Positions 33,401-41,319 of a stretch of DNA of 64,000 nucleotides are shown here, piece after piece. The position numbers and the translations under genes are program-made. Under the pieces are notes generated by a model. It saw nothing but the letters and a program-made list of their open reading frames with translations. It did not search any database and was not told the DNA's origin. This stretch comes from Cellulomonas fimi (lineage in GTDB: Bacteria > Actinomycetota > Actinomycetes > Actinomycetales > Cellulomonadaceae), in assembly GCF_028527925.1 (NCBI RefSeq), contig NZ_JAPESW010000014.1, forward strand, positions 1 through 64,000, written 5' to 3'. Each line of letters begins with the position of its first letter. Within the stretch, counting starts at the first letter, position 1.

Positions 33401-33941
33401 CGAACCCGTCGAGCACCTGCGCGCGCACGGGTGCGCCGCCGACCGCGGTGAGCGCGACCTCACGCACGACGCCGTACCGCGCGCTCGTGCGCCACGTGAC
33501 GCGCGCCCGCAGGCCGACGTCGGGGCGGGTCTCCTCGAACACGAGCGTCGTGCCGAGGTAGTCCTTGTACAGGTGGCGCTCGACGGCCGGGTCGTCGGGG
33601 CGGCGCTCGGCGAACGGCTGCCACGACCGCGTCCCGTCGGGCGTCTCGACGCGCAGCAGCGTGAGCCCGCCGGTGCGCCCGGCCCCCGCGGCGACCTTGT
33701 CGTCCGTGGAGTACGCGAACAGCGCGCGGTCGGCGTGCTCGCGCCCGGCGGTGACGCCGCCCGTGCTCGACACGAACAGCCACAGGTCGCTGGCCCCGAC
33801 GAGGGTCATGAAGAACGGCGGGAGGTCGGAGTACGACGCGATCCGGTAGAACCGCCGCCCGTCGAGGTCCACGGGTCCGCTCGTGACGAGCGCGTCACCG
33901 GGCTCGTCGGTGCGTGCGGGCGTGAGGGTCTGCGACGCCAT
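30492..33941 (-). CDS. GH94-like glycoside phosphorylase (GH149/GH161-size)
   Basis: 1149-residue cytoplasmic protein, no signal peptide. An N-terminal beta-sandwich (about 20-290, SYSDLPPFFMTLVGASDLWL) precedes an (alpha/alpha)6 barrel. Motifs in the barrel: DFQGNWRDIFQNWEALAW, ANIGYWSDHQIIYLVKLLE, and PEWNDANNALVGKG, where Asp653 lines up with the GH94 general acid of DWNDG. RQPGMTGQVKEEVL lies near the C-terminus. GH94 cellobiose phosphorylases have about 800 residues; GH149 and GH161 beta-1,3-glucan phosphorylases have about 1100, so the length favours one of those or an unnamed sister family. A CebR/CelR-like operator upstream supports control by cellulose or glucan breakdown products. 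Substrate is not decided. Confidence 0.72.
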   Translation of the reverse strand: MASQTLTPARTDEPGDALVTSGPVDLDGRRFYRIASYSDLPPFFMTLVGASDLWLFVSSTGGVTAGREHADRALFAYSTDDKVAAGAGRTGGLTLLRVETPDGTRSWQPFAERRPDDPAVERHLYKDYLGTTLVFEETRPDVGLRARVTWRTSARYGVVREVALTAVGGAPVRAQVLDGFVDLLPAGVTVQTQSEFSSLLDAYKRTEVDPATGLGLVYLNSTLTDKSDPSESLAATVAWQVGLDPVAHLTSTRQVGSFAAGRPVTSEPEVRGEKGAYLVVAGVALAPGETRRWSVVADVDQSAADVVRLQTALADHAAAALALEADVAATRDRLDHLVGTADAAQVTGDELASAHHAANVLFNVMRGGVFVDGYRVAAEDLRAFVGQRSPRTAERRAAWLDALPETTDLHALLERADATGDPDLLRLVREYLPLTFSRRHGDPSRPWNKFQIALTDARGRTRVDFQGNWRDIFQNWEALAWSFPGYVESMVAVFLDATTADGYNPYRISRSGIDWEVPEPSNPWANIGYWSDHQIIYLVKLLETSRRFHPGRLDALVDRALFTHADVPYRIASYAQTVVEPIETITFDTAAEERVQERVRTEGADGRLVHGADGDLVRVSLGEKLLLLVLAKVVNLVPDGGIWMNTQRPEWNDANNALVGKGLSVVTLAYLRRGLALARDLLDRDLTVTDELAGLLAEVTAALDAHAASGDGGFDDAGRRAVMDALGAAGTAYRERVYAGFGGERRTVDVADVRAFLDVAQRYVDAGLRANRRPDGLFHSYNLLDLRGGVARVGHLQEMLEGQVAVLSSGLLTPAEALDLVHALRRSALYRADQHSYQLYPDRELPTFLARNTITPTQAASAPLLDALVAAGDTSLVLRDVRGTHRFAPGLHNARDVVAALDALAAGVPGVTPQQVADGRAAVLDVFEQVFRHAEFTGRSGSFFAYEGLGSIYWHMVSKLLLAVQENHERAVAEGADAAVVQGLSDAYEDVRLGLGYCKSPEVYGAFPVDPYSHTPAGHGARQPGMTGQVKEEVLTRLGELGLRVEDGRVVVRPVLLRADEWTTAPTTFRFHDVAQAEQTLALDAGSLAFTFCQVPVVYRRGSVLRVEASLADGSRVEGTDGVLDADVSGRIFARSGDVVRLDVEVPTA

Positions 33942-34013
33942 GTCCTGATCGTCCTTCGGGCCGGGGCGCGGGTCGACCGGTCGGGGACCGGGCGGGCCGC
34001 GTCGGTGCGGCCG

Positions 34014-34027
34014 TGGAAGCGCTCCCC
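34014..34027. promoter_or_regulatory. CebR/CelR-like LacI-family operator
   Basis: TGGAAGCGCTCCCC matches the actinobacterial cellobiose-repressor site TGGGAGCGCTCCCA at 12 of 14 bases, with the GCGC centre intact. It lies 73 bases upstream of the phosphorylase start. Regulation by cello-oligosaccharides is inferred. Confidence 0.6.
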
Positions 34028-34032
34028 TACAG

Positions 34033-34044
34033 TGACACGTGTCA
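34033..34044. promoter_or_regulatory. Perfect palindrome TGACACGTGTCA
   Basis: A 12-base perfect palindrome five bases beyond the CebR-like box, also LacI-operator-like, with TTGACA (a -35 shape) on the phosphorylase strand formed by one arm. A second sugar-responsive repressor may bind here. Confidence 0.45.
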
Positions 34045-34133
34045 ACGCGGAAGGCAACGGCCCTTCGGCCCGGTCCGCGTGCGTCGTCGCAGGTCCGTCA
34101 CCCGAACGCGCCCGCCCGGCACTCCCGCTCCGC

Positions 34134-34139
34134 TAGCCT
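34134..34139 (+). promoter_or_regulatory. -10 box TAGCCT before the PLDc_N gene
   Basis: Predicts a start near 34146, leaving a leader that holds the GGAGGAGGGG ribosome site at 34171-34180. Confidence 0.4.
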
Positions 34140-34182
34140 GCGTCCGCCGAGGCGCGGGGCCTGCGGCACCGGAGGAGGGGTC

Positions 34183-34596
34183 GTGCTCCGCTACCTGCCG
34201 TTCGTCGTCGAGATCGGCCTGCTCGTCTACTGCCTGATCGACTGCATCCAGTCCGACGAGGGCCGCATCCGGAACCTGTCGCGGACCGGCTGGCTCATCC
34301 TCATCGTGATCCTGCCGATCGCGGGCGGCGTCGCGTGGCTCGTCGCCGGCCGCCCCAAGGACGACCGCCGCCGCCAGGTCCCGTGGCCGTCCACCGGCAC
34401 CGCGGGCTTCCCCGAGTACGAGCGGCCCCGCCGCGCGCCCGACGACGACCCCGAGTTCCTCGACCGGCTGCGCAGCGACCGCGAGTCGGACCGCAAGCAC
34501 GAGCAGATGCTCCGCGACTGGGAGGCGCAGCTGCGCGACCGCGAGCAGCGGCTCGGCGAGCCCGAGGGCGGCGCGAGCGGCACGTCCGGCGCGTGA
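34183..34596 (+). CDS. Small membrane protein with PLDc_N-type domain
   Basis: 137 residues. Two membrane helices (PFVVEIGLLVYCLIDCIQ and GWLILIVILPIAGGVAWLV) match the phospholipase D N-terminal (PLDc_N) module, here without any catalytic HKD domain. The cytoplasmic tail is highly charged (FLDRLRSDRESDRKHEQMLR, then DWEAQLRDREQRL) and probably a coiled coil. GTG at 34183 with a very strong GGAGGAGGGG site. Common alone in actinobacteria; function unknown. Confidence 0.8.
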   Translation: MLRYLPFVVEIGLLVYCLIDCIQSDEGRIRNLSRTGWLILIVILPIAGGVAWLVAGRPKDDRRRQVPWPSTGTAGFPEYERPRRAPDDDPEFLDRLRSDRESDRKHEQMLRDWEAQLRDREQRLGEPEGGASGTSGA

Positions 34597-34645
34597 CGCG
34601 CGGGTGACTCGCCCGTGGTGCGCGGGCACCGCCGCGTGCGGACGG

Positions 34646-34651
34646 TAGGGT
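34646..34651 (+). promoter_or_regulatory. -10 box TAGGGT, leaderless csrA
   Basis: TAGGGT ends seven bases before the csrA ATG and no ribosome site is present. Confidence 0.5.
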
Positions 34652-34658
34652 CGCTCGC

Positions 34659-35006
34659 ATGCTCGTGCTCAGCAGACGCGTCGGTGAGCGTCTCGTCATC
34701 GGGGACGACATCGTCGTCACCGTGATCGAGGTGCGCAGCGACGGCGTGCGCCTGGGCATCGACGCCCCCCGCGACGTCCGCGTGCACCGCGCCGAGGTCC
34801 TCGAGGCCCTCACCGCGGCCAACGCCGACGCCGCGACGGCCGACGACAGCACCGCCGCGGCGCTGCGCCGGCTCCAGCCGCCCGCCACGGGCACCGCCGG
34901 TCGCGGCAGTGCGCCCGCCGCGCAGGCCCCCGCCACGCCGCCGGGCGAGCCCGGCACCGGCACGACCCCCGCCGATCCCTCAGCAGGGACCTCGACCGGC
35001 CGATGA
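34659..35006 (+). CDS. csrA: Carbon storage/flagellin translation regulator CsrA with long tail
   Basis: RNA-binding dimer that blocks ribosome binding on target messages, in flagellated Gram-positives mainly flagellin, and is antagonised by FliW. The first 55 residues are a full CsrA domain: MLVLSRRVGERLVIGDDIVV, then GVRLGIDAPRDVRVHRAEV with the key VHR. Unusually, about 60 further residues follow, Ala/Pro/Thr/Gly-rich and probably disordered; CsrA is normally 60-75 residues. No fliW is in the window. The stop codon region doubles as the -10 element of the cheA promoter. Confidence 0.93.
   Translation: MLVLSRRVGERLVIGDDIVVTVIEVRSDGVRLGIDAPRDVRVHRAEVLEALTAANADAATADDSTAAALRRLQPPATGTAGRGSAPAAQAPATPPGEPGTGTTPADPSAGTSTGR
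34979..35006 (+). promoter_or_regulatory. Motility sigma-factor promoter, cheA operon (inside csrA)
   Basis: CTCA (34979-34982), 16 bases, GCCGATGA (34999-35006). The TGA that ends csrA is part of the -10 element. Start near 35012, then GGGGAGG and the cheA GTG at 35055. Confidence 0.65.
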
Positions 35007-35054
35007 GGTTGGGCGCCGGGCCGGCGCCGATCGCCCCCCGGTGGGGAGGCACGC

Positions 35055-37577
35055 GTGGAGGACATCGACGAGATCGTCCGCGAGTTCCTGGTCGAGAGCT
35101 ACGAGAACCTCGACCAGCTGGACCGGGACCTCGTGGAGCTCGAGGAGAACCCGGGGGACCGGCCGCTGCTGAGCAGCGTCTTCCGGACGATCCACACCAT
35201 CAAGGGGACCAGCGGCTTCCTCGCGTTCTCCCGGCTCGAGCGCGTCACGCACGCGGGCGAGAACCTGCTCGTCGAGCTGCGCGACGGTCGCCGGCAGATG
35301 GACCAGGTGACGACCGACGTGCTGCTGCGCACGGTCGACACCGTCCGCCTGCTGCTCGACGCGATCGAGCGCACCGGCGGCGAGGGAGACGTCGACGTCG
35401 ACGTGGTCGTCGAGGCGATCGTCGCTGTCCAGGAGGGGCGCACGGCCGCCGCGCCCGCCGCCGCGGCCGCGCCCGCCGCCGCCGAGCCGGCCGCGGAGGC
35501 CTCGCCCGCCGAGGCGGTCGCGCGGGCGGTCGAGACCGCGACCGACGTGCCCCACCCGCGCGAGGCCCCCTCCGACGAGACCGCGGCGCAGGTCGCCGCG
35601 ACCGTCGCCGCACCGACCGCCGGTGCCGTCGCGACCCCGGACAAGGCCCCGACGATCAAGCAGATCGCCAAGCGCGTCCCGACGACCCCCGCGGCACCCC
35701 CGGCGGACGGCCCCGGTGCAGGCGACGTGACGCCGGTGCTGCCGACGCCGCACGTCGACCCCGCCGCGCAGCGCGCCGCGGACGAGGCCCTCGAGGCGGC
35801 CGCCGTGCAGGCGCTCGCGACCGCGGCGCTCGCGGACCTGTCGAGCGGGCACGAGTACACCCCGACGATGGCCCCCGCGGCGGCGCCGCTCGAGGAGGTC
35901 GGCACGCTGCGCGGCGCGAGCGAGTCGTCGGTGCGCATCGACGTCGAGCTGCTGGACCGGCTCATGCGGCAGGTCGGCGAGCTCGTGCTGGTCCGCAACC
36001 GGCTCACGCGCCTCGCGGCCGAGTCGCAGGACGTCGACCTCACGCGGTCGGCGCAGCAGCTCAACCTCATCGCGTCCGAGCTGCAGGACGGCGTCATGCG
36101 CACGCGCATGCAGCCCATCGAGAACGTCTGGGCGAAGATGCCGCGCGTCGTGCGCGACCTCGCCGCGACGTGCGGGCGCGAGGTGCGCCTCGAGCTCGTG
36201 GGCGGAGAGACCGAGCTGGACCGCAGCCTGCTCGAGGCGGTCAAGGACCCGCTGACGCACCTGGTGCGCAACGCGGTCGACCACGGCATCGAGCCGCCGG
36301 CCGAGCGCGTCGCCGCGGGCAAGCCGTCGCACGGCACGCTCGAGCTGCGGGCGTTCCACGCGGGCGGCCAGGTGGTCGTCGAGGTCCGCGACGACGGGCG
36401 CGGGATCGACCCGCAGAAGGTCGCCGAGTCGGCGGTCCGCAAGGGGCTGCGCACGCCCGAGCAGGTCGCCTCGCTCGGGCAGGCCGAGATGCTGGGGCTG
36501 CTGTTCCTACCCGGCTTCTCGACGGCCGCCGCGGTCACCAACGTGTCCGGCCGCGGCGTCGGCATGGACGTCGTGCGCACGCGCATCGAGGCGGTCGGCG
36601 GGACGGTCGACGTCGAGTCCACCGTCGGTGTCGGCACGTCGTGGCGCCTGCGCATCCCGCTGACGCTCGCGATCATGCCGTCGCTGTCGGTCGAGTGCGA
36701 CGGTGACGTCTACGCGGTGCCCCAGGTCCACGTCCTCGAGCTCGTCGCGCTCGACGAGCGCGCCGAGCAGGCCGTCGAGCACGTGCACGACGCGCCCGTC
36801 TACCGGCTGCGCGGCGAGCTGCTGCCGCTCGTGCCGCTGCGCGAGGTGCTCGGCCTGTCCGACGGTGAGCCCGCCGGGTCGCGGCCCGGCGTCATCGTCG
36901 TGGTGCAGGCGGACGACAACCGCTTCGGCCTGCTGGTCGACCGTGTGCTCGCGACCGAGGAGATCGTCGTGACGCCGCTCGCGGCGCAGCTCAAGTCCGT
37001 GAGCACCTACGCGGGCACGACGGTCCTCGGCGACGGGCGGGTCGCGCTCATCCTCGACATGCAGTCGATCGCCCGCGAGGCCATGCCGCGCGAGCACGAG
37101 CACGCGTCGGTCGGCCACGCGTCGACGGTCGTCGAGGAGACGCACGAGACCGAGCAGCTGCTCGTCGCGCGTATCGGCGAGGGCCGCCTGGTCGCGATGC
37201 CGCTCGCGGGCGTCGCGCGCCTCGAGCACGTGCGGTCGGAGGAGGTCGAGACGGTCGGCGACCGGGAGGTCGTGCAGTACCGCGGCTCGATCCTGCCGCT
37301 CGCGCGCGTCGACAGCCTGGTCGGCGCGACGCCCGAGGACCGCGACGAGCTGCTGCTCGTCGTCTACGAGCGCGGGTCGCGCAGCGCCGCGCTGGTCGTC
37401 GAGGACATCGTCGACATCGTCGAGGACCACGCCGAGCACTCCGACATCGACGCGGCGGGCCTCGTCGGCTCGACCGTCGTGCACGGTCGCGTCACCGAGC
37501 TGCTCGACCTGCGCGCCGCGCTGCTCGCCGCCGACCACGACTTCGAGTCCGACGAGCTGCTGGAGGGGGCGGCGTGA
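35055..37577 (+). CDS. cheA: Chemotaxis histidine kinase CheA with two CheW-like domains
   Basis: 840-residue cytoplasmic kinase of receptor arrays. P1 Hpt domain with phospho-His47 in RTIHTIKGTSGF; a long Ala/Pro/Thr-rich linker (about 130-290) in which no clear P2 domain is visible; P3 dimerisation (RIDVELLDRLMRQVGELVL); P4 ATPase (LVRNAVDHGIEPPAERVAAG, DDGRGIDP and GRGVGMDVV); then two tandem CheW-like P5 domains (about 535-680 and 690-830) instead of one. GTG start with GGGGAGG upstream. The missing P2 suggests CheY and CheB dock elsewhere. Confidence 0.95.
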   Translation: MEDIDEIVREFLVESYENLDQLDRDLVELEENPGDRPLLSSVFRTIHTIKGTSGFLAFSRLERVTHAGENLLVELRDGRRQMDQVTTDVLLRTVDTVRLLLDAIERTGGEGDVDVDVVVEAIVAVQEGRTAAAPAAAAAPAAAEPAAEASPAEAVARAVETATDVPHPREAPSDETAAQVAATVAAPTAGAVATPDKAPTIKQIAKRVPTTPAAPPADGPGAGDVTPVLPTPHVDPAAQRAADEALEAAAVQALATAALADLSSGHEYTPTMAPAAAPLEEVGTLRGASESSVRIDVELLDRLMRQVGELVLVRNRLTRLAAESQDVDLTRSAQQLNLIASELQDGVMRTRMQPIENVWAKMPRVVRDLAATCGREVRLELVGGETELDRSLLEAVKDPLTHLVRNAVDHGIEPPAERVAAGKPSHGTLELRAFHAGGQVVVEVRDDGRGIDPQKVAESAVRKGLRTPEQVASLGQAEMLGLLFLPGFSTAAAVTNVSGRGVGMDVVRTRIEAVGGTVDVESTVGVGTSWRLRIPLTLAIMPSLSVECDGDVYAVPQVHVLELVALDERAEQAVEHVHDAPVYRLRGELLPLVPLREVLGLSDGEPAGSRPGVIVVVQADDNRFGLLVDRVLATEEIVVTPLAAQLKSVSTYAGTTVLGDGRVALILDMQSIAREAMPREHEHASVGHASTVVEETHETEQLLVARIGEGRLVAMPLAGVARLEHVRSEEVETVGDREVVQYRGSILPLARVDSLVGATPEDRDELLLVVYERGSRSAALVVEDIVDIVEDHAEHSDIDAAGLVGSTVVHGRVTELLDLRAALLAADHDFESDELLEGAA

Positions 37578-37993
37578 ACCGCTACGTCACGTTCACGATC
37601 GGCGACGACCTGTACGGCGTCGACGTGCTGCGCGTCCAGGAGGCGCTGCGCGCGCACGCCCGCACGCGGGTCCCGCTCGCGCCGCCCGGCATCGCCGGCG
37701 TCGTCAACCTGCGCGGTCAGGTCGTGGTCACGGTCGACCTGCGGCCGCGGCTCGGCCTGCCGGCGCTCGCGCAGGACGCCGAGCCGATGATGGTCGTCGT
37801 CCAGGTCGACGGCGAGCCCGTCAGCCTGCTCGTCGACGAGATCGGCGACGTCCTCGACGTCCCGGTCGACGACGTCGGCGCACCCCCGGAGACGCTCGAC
37901 CCCGACCTGCGGCCCCTCATCCGGTCCGCGTGCACGCTCGAGGACCGGCTGCTGCTCGTCCTCGACGTCGACGAGGCCGCCTCCGCGGCCTGA
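37574..37993 (+). CDS. cheW: Chemotaxis coupling protein CheW
   Basis: 139 residues, a single CheW beta-barrel domain linking receptors to CheA: RYVTFTIGDDLYGVDVLRVQ, then VPLAPPGIAGVVNLRGQVVV, the conserved NLRG loop. GTGA overlap with the cheA stop, so synthesis is coupled. Confidence 0.95.
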   Translation: MNRYVTFTIGDDLYGVDVLRVQEALRAHARTRVPLAPPGIAGVVNLRGQVVVTVDLRPRLGLPALAQDAEPMMVVVQVDGEPVSLLVDEIGDVLDVPVDDVGAPPETLDPDLRPLIRSACTLEDRLLLVLDVDEAASAA

Positions 37994-38021
37994 GCCGTGC
38001 GGGGGGATGTCGCCCCGACCT

Positions 38022-38049
38022 CTCACAGCACCGCCGCTGCGGCCGATCT
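38022..38049 (+). promoter_or_regulatory. Motility sigma-factor promoter, mcp-che operon
   Basis: CTCA (38022-38025), 16 bases, GCCGATCT (38042-38049), in the 95-base gap after cheW. Start near 38056, followed by AAGGAG and the receptor ATG at 38089. Confidence 0.65.
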
Positions 38050-38088
38050 TGACGGACGACGGCGACGACGCCCTGACAAGGAGCACCG

Positions 38089-39711
38089 ATGAGCAAGACC
38101 TCCCGCGACGGCGGCCCGCGCCGGCGCATGAGCCTGGGCAACCTGGGCATCCAGACGAAGATGATGCTGCTGCTCGGCCTCGTGGCGTTCGTCGCCCTCG
38201 GCTCGGGCGCCTTCGCCTACGTCGCCCTCCAGCGTGCCGCCCAGGACCTGCGGGACGTCGACGTCATCGCGACCGACGAGGCAGCCCTCGCTCGCGCCGT
38301 CGACGACGGCCAGCACACCGCCCGCCTCACGGTCGCGCAGATCGCCGCGGTGAAGAACCCGGTCATCCGCAAGGGGTGGCTCGAGCTCCAGCGGCGCAAC
38401 GACATGGACATGGGCGAGGCGATCGAGGCGTTCGGCAAGTCCGACGCCGCGCGCGGCAACGCGGCCTGGCCGAAGTTCGTCGACTCCTACCAGAAGTGGG
38501 TGCTGCTGCGGGACGACGAGGTCGTGCCGGCCGCGCTGTCCGACGACCCCGACGCGTACTCGGCGGTGCTCGACACGGTGAGCCAGCCGGCGATCGACCA
38601 GTTCGTCATGGACTTCGCCGAGGTCGAGAAGTCGATGGCCGCGGACGTCACCGCGACCGCCGAGGCCGCGCAGGACCGCGTCGACATGGCCGGCTACATC
38701 CTCGGCATCAGCCTCTTCGCGGGCCTCGCGATCTCGATGTTCCTCGGCTTCAAGACGGCGTCGGGCATCCGCAAGAGCGTCTGGGACATGTGCCGCGCGC
38801 TCAACGGCATGGCCGTCGGCGACTTCACGCGGACCGTCCCGGGGACGTCGCGCGACGAGATGGGCCAGATGCGCGACGCGCTCACCCGCGCCCAGGCCGG
38901 CGTGCGGGAGACGCTCACCGAGGTCAAGCACACGGCCGACGAGGTCGCTGTCGCCGCGGAGCAGCTCTCCGCGTCGTCGAGCCAGGTCGCCGCCGGGTCC
39001 GACGAGACCAGCGCGCAGGCGGGCGTCGTCGCCGCCGCGGCCGCGCAGGTGTCCCGCAACGTGCAGGCCGTCGCCGCCGGTGCGGAGCAGATGGGCGCGT
39101 CGATCCGGGAGATCGCGCAGAACGCGACCGAGGCGACCAAGGTGGCGCAGGCGGCCACGGGCGCCGCGGCGAGCGCGAACGACTCGGTGTCGCGCCTCGG
39201 CTCGTCGAGCCAGGAGATCGGCAAGGTCGTCAAGCTCATCACGTCGATCGCCGAGCAGACGAACCTGCTCGCGCTCAACGCGACCATCGAGGCCGCGCGC
39301 GCCGGGGAGGCCGGCAAGGGCTTCGCGGTCGTCGCGGGCGAGGTCAAGGAGCTCGCGTCGGAGACGGCGAAGGCGACCGAGGACATCGCGCGCCGGGTCG
39401 AGGCGATCCAGGCCGACACCACGGGTGCCGTCGCCGCGATCGGCGAGATCGGCGCGATCATCGCGTCGATCAACGACTACCAGCTGACCATCGCGTCGGC
39501 CGTCGAGGAGCAGACCGCGACGACCAACGAGATGTCCCGCGGCGTGGCCGAGGCCGCCACCGGTTCCGGCGAGATCGCCGCGAACATCACGGGTGTCGCC
39601 ACGTCCGCCGCCACGAGCTCGGAGGTGCTCAGCCAGATGGGCGGGTCCGTCACCGAGCTGGCCCGCATGTCCGCCGACCTGCGCGAGCGGGTGTCGATGT
39701 TCACCTTCTGA
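38089..39711 (+). CDS. Methyl-accepting chemotaxis protein
   Basis: 540-residue membrane receptor. Helix 1 about 23-45, a four-helix-bundle-type extracellular sensor of about 150 residues (sites for direct small-ligand or binding-protein contact), helix 2 about 203-222, HAMP, then a cytoplasmic coiled coil with the invariant hairpin tip [20 protein letters not shown] followed by [15 protein letters not shown]. It ends ERVSMFTF without a CheR-docking pentapeptide. It is the only receptor in the window and heads the operon that also encodes a truncated sugar-binding protein, which may deliver its ligand. Confidence 0.95.
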   Translation: MSKTSRDGGPRRRMSLGNLGIQTKMMLLLGLVAFVALGSGAFAYVALQRAAQDLRDVDVIATDEAALARAVDDGQHTARLTVAQIAAVKNPVIRKGWLELQRRNDMDMGEAIEAFGKSDAARGNAAWPKFVDSYQKWVLLRDDEVVPAALSDDPDAYSAVLDTVSQPAIDQFVMDFAEVEKSMAADVTATAEAAQDRVDMAGYILGISLFAGLAISMFLGFKTASGIRKSVWDMCRALNGMAVGDFTRTVPGTSRDEMGQMRDALTRAQAGVRETLTEVKHTADEVAVAAEQLSASSSQVAAGSDETSAQAGVVAAAAAQVSRNVQAVAAGAEQMGASIREIAQNATEATKVAQAATGAAASANDSVSRLGSSSQEIGKVVKLITSIAEQTNLLALNATIEAARAGEAGKGFAVVAGEVKELASETAKATEDIARRVEAIQADTTGAVAAIGEIGAIIASINDYQLTIASAVEEQTATTNEMSRGVAEAATGSGEIAANITGVATSAATSSEVLSQMGGSVTELARMSADLRERVSMFTF

Positions 39712-39766
39712 CCGAAGGTGCACCACCGCCGGGCCAGGGACGGCCCGCCGGACGAAGGAGACAGGG

Positions 39767-40186
39767 ATGTCGCGACGCAAGGCATGGGCGGCGTCGGTCA
39801 TGGCGCTCGCCGTGGCGGCTGCGTTCGCCCACCAGACGGGCGGCGGCGAGGTCAGCGGTGACGCGCTCGCGCGGTGGCAGTCGACGCGCCTCGTCGGCGT
39901 GACGCTGCCCGCGACCGGCTGGGCCGTCGAGGGCGACGTGCTCGTGCAGCGCCTCGCGCAGCTCGGGTACGGCGTGCGCGTGCACTACGCGCCCGACTCC
40001 GCGACGCAGGTCGCGCAGGTCCGCCTGCTCGTCGACGGCGGCGCCGACGCGGTCGTGGCGGTCGCGGTGGCCGAGGGCACGCTCGACGACGTCCTGCAGC
40101 AGGCCCGCCTGCGCGGCGTGGTCGTCGTCCCGTACGAGGCCGACGTCGCGACGAGCGTCGCGGCGCAGCTCGGCGGCGCCGCGTGA
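39767..40186 (+). CDS. Secreted half-lobe of a sugar-binding (ChvE-like) protein
   Basis: 139 residues. A signal peptide (MSRRKAWAASVMALAVAAAF, cleavage after AFA) without lipobox cysteine, then about 105 residues resembling only the first part of lobe I of periplasmic-binding-protein type 1 (Peripla_BP_4) proteins: VGVTLPATGWAVEGDVLVQR, LAQLGYGVRVHYAPDS, ATQVAQVRLLVDGGADAVVA and a V/G-rich strand ending VVPYEAD. The hinge and lobe II are absent, and the gene ends cleanly in a GTGA overlap with cheB, so this is not a recent frameshift. GAAGGAG ribosome site. It may be an accessory ligand-presenting domain for the receptor upstream. Fold call is moderate. Confidence 0.65.
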   Translation: MSRRKAWAASVMALAVAAAFAHQTGGGEVSGDALARWQSTRLVGVTLPATGWAVEGDVLVQRLAQLGYGVRVHYAPDSATQVAQVRLLVDGGADAVVAVAVAEGTLDDVLQQARLRGVVVVPYEADVATSVAAQLGGAA

Positions 40187-41319
40187 GTCCGATCCGTGTC
40201 CTCGTCGTCGACGACTCGGTCGTCGTGCGGCGGATCGTCAGCGACGTCCTGCGCCAGGACCGGCGCATCGAGGTCGTCGGCATCGCGGCGAACGGGCGGC
40301 TCGCGCTCACGAAGGTCGAGCAGCTGCAGCCCGACCTGGTGACGATGGACGTCGAGATGCCGGAGATGAACGGCATCGAGACGGTCGCGGCGCTGCGTGC
40401 CCGCGGCGACCGCATGCCGATCATCATGTTCTCCACGCTCACCGAACGCGGTGCGACGGCGACGCTCGACGCGCTCGCCGCGGGCGCGACCGACTACGTC
40501 ACGAAGCCCACGGGCACCGCGTCCGTGCACGAGGCGCTGGCACGCGTCGCGCACGACCTGATCCCGCGGATCCTCGCGCTCGTCCCGCGCAACGAGGACG
40601 TCGTCGACGTGCCCGCGCCGTCCGCGCACGCCGCGCACGCCGCGCCCGTCGTCGAGCACGTCGTCCCGCCGCGACACGCCGCCGAGCCGGTCGCGCGGCC
40701 GATGCCGCCGGCGCACCCCGTGCAGCTCGTCGTCGTCGCGTCCTCGACCGGGGGGCCCGACGCGCTCACCCGTGTCCTGCGCGGGCTCACCGTCCCGCCG
40801 CCGGTCCCCGTCCTCGTGGTGCAGCACATGCCGCCGGTGTTCACGCGGCAGCTCGCGGCGCGGCTCGACCGCGTCGGGCCCGCGACGGTCGTCGAGGCCG
40901 GTGACGACGAGCCGCTCCTGCCGGGGCACGTGTACATCGCGCCCGGCGACCGGCACCTCGGCGTCGACACCCGCACCGGGATGCTGCGCACCGCGCTCGA
41001 CGACTCGCCGCCGATCAACTTCTGCCGGCCCGCCGCCGACGTCCTGTTCCGCTCCGCGGTGCGCGCCGTGCGCGGCGAGCTGCTCGCCGTGGTGCTCACC
41101 GGCATGGGCGTCGACGGGCGGCAGGGCTGCGTCGAGGTCGTCGGCGCCGGCGGCACCGTGCTCGTGCAGGACCAGCCGTCGAGCGTCGTCTGGGGCATGC
41201 CCGGAGCCGTCGCCACCGCCGGGCTCGCGCACCGCGTGCTGCCCGTCGACCAGATCCCCGCGGCCGTGGAGGACGTCCTCACCCACGCGACCGCCGAACC
41301 CACCGGAGCGCACCGATGA
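40183..41319 (+). CDS. cheB: Chemotaxis protein-glutamate methylesterase CheB
   Basis: 378 residues. Receiver domain with phospho-acceptor Asp56 (LVTMDVEMPEMNG), a linker rich in Ala/His/Pro, and a methylesterase domain with the Ser/His/Asp triad in VASSTGGPDAL, VVQHMPP and GMGVDGRQG. Removes methyl groups from receptor glutamates for adaptation, opposing CheR encoded next. GTG start overlapping the previous stop. Confidence 0.96.
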   Translation: MSPIRVLVVDDSVVVRRIVSDVLRQDRRIEVVGIAANGRLALTKVEQLQPDLVTMDVEMPEMNGIETVAALRARGDRMPIIMFSTLTERGATATLDALAAGATDYVTKPTGTASVHEALARVAHDLIPRILALVPRNEDVVDVPAPSAHAAHAAPVVEHVVPPRHAAEPVARPMPPAHPVQLVVVASSTGGPDALTRVLRGLTVPPPVPVLVVQHMPPVFTRQLAARLDRVGPATVVEAGDDEPLLPGHVYIAPGDRHLGVDTRTGMLRTALDDSPPINFCRPAADVLFRSAVRAVRGELLAVVLTGMGVDGRQGCVEVVGAGGTVLVQDQPSSVVWGMPGAVATAGLAHRVLPVDQIPAAVEDVLTHATAEPTGAHR

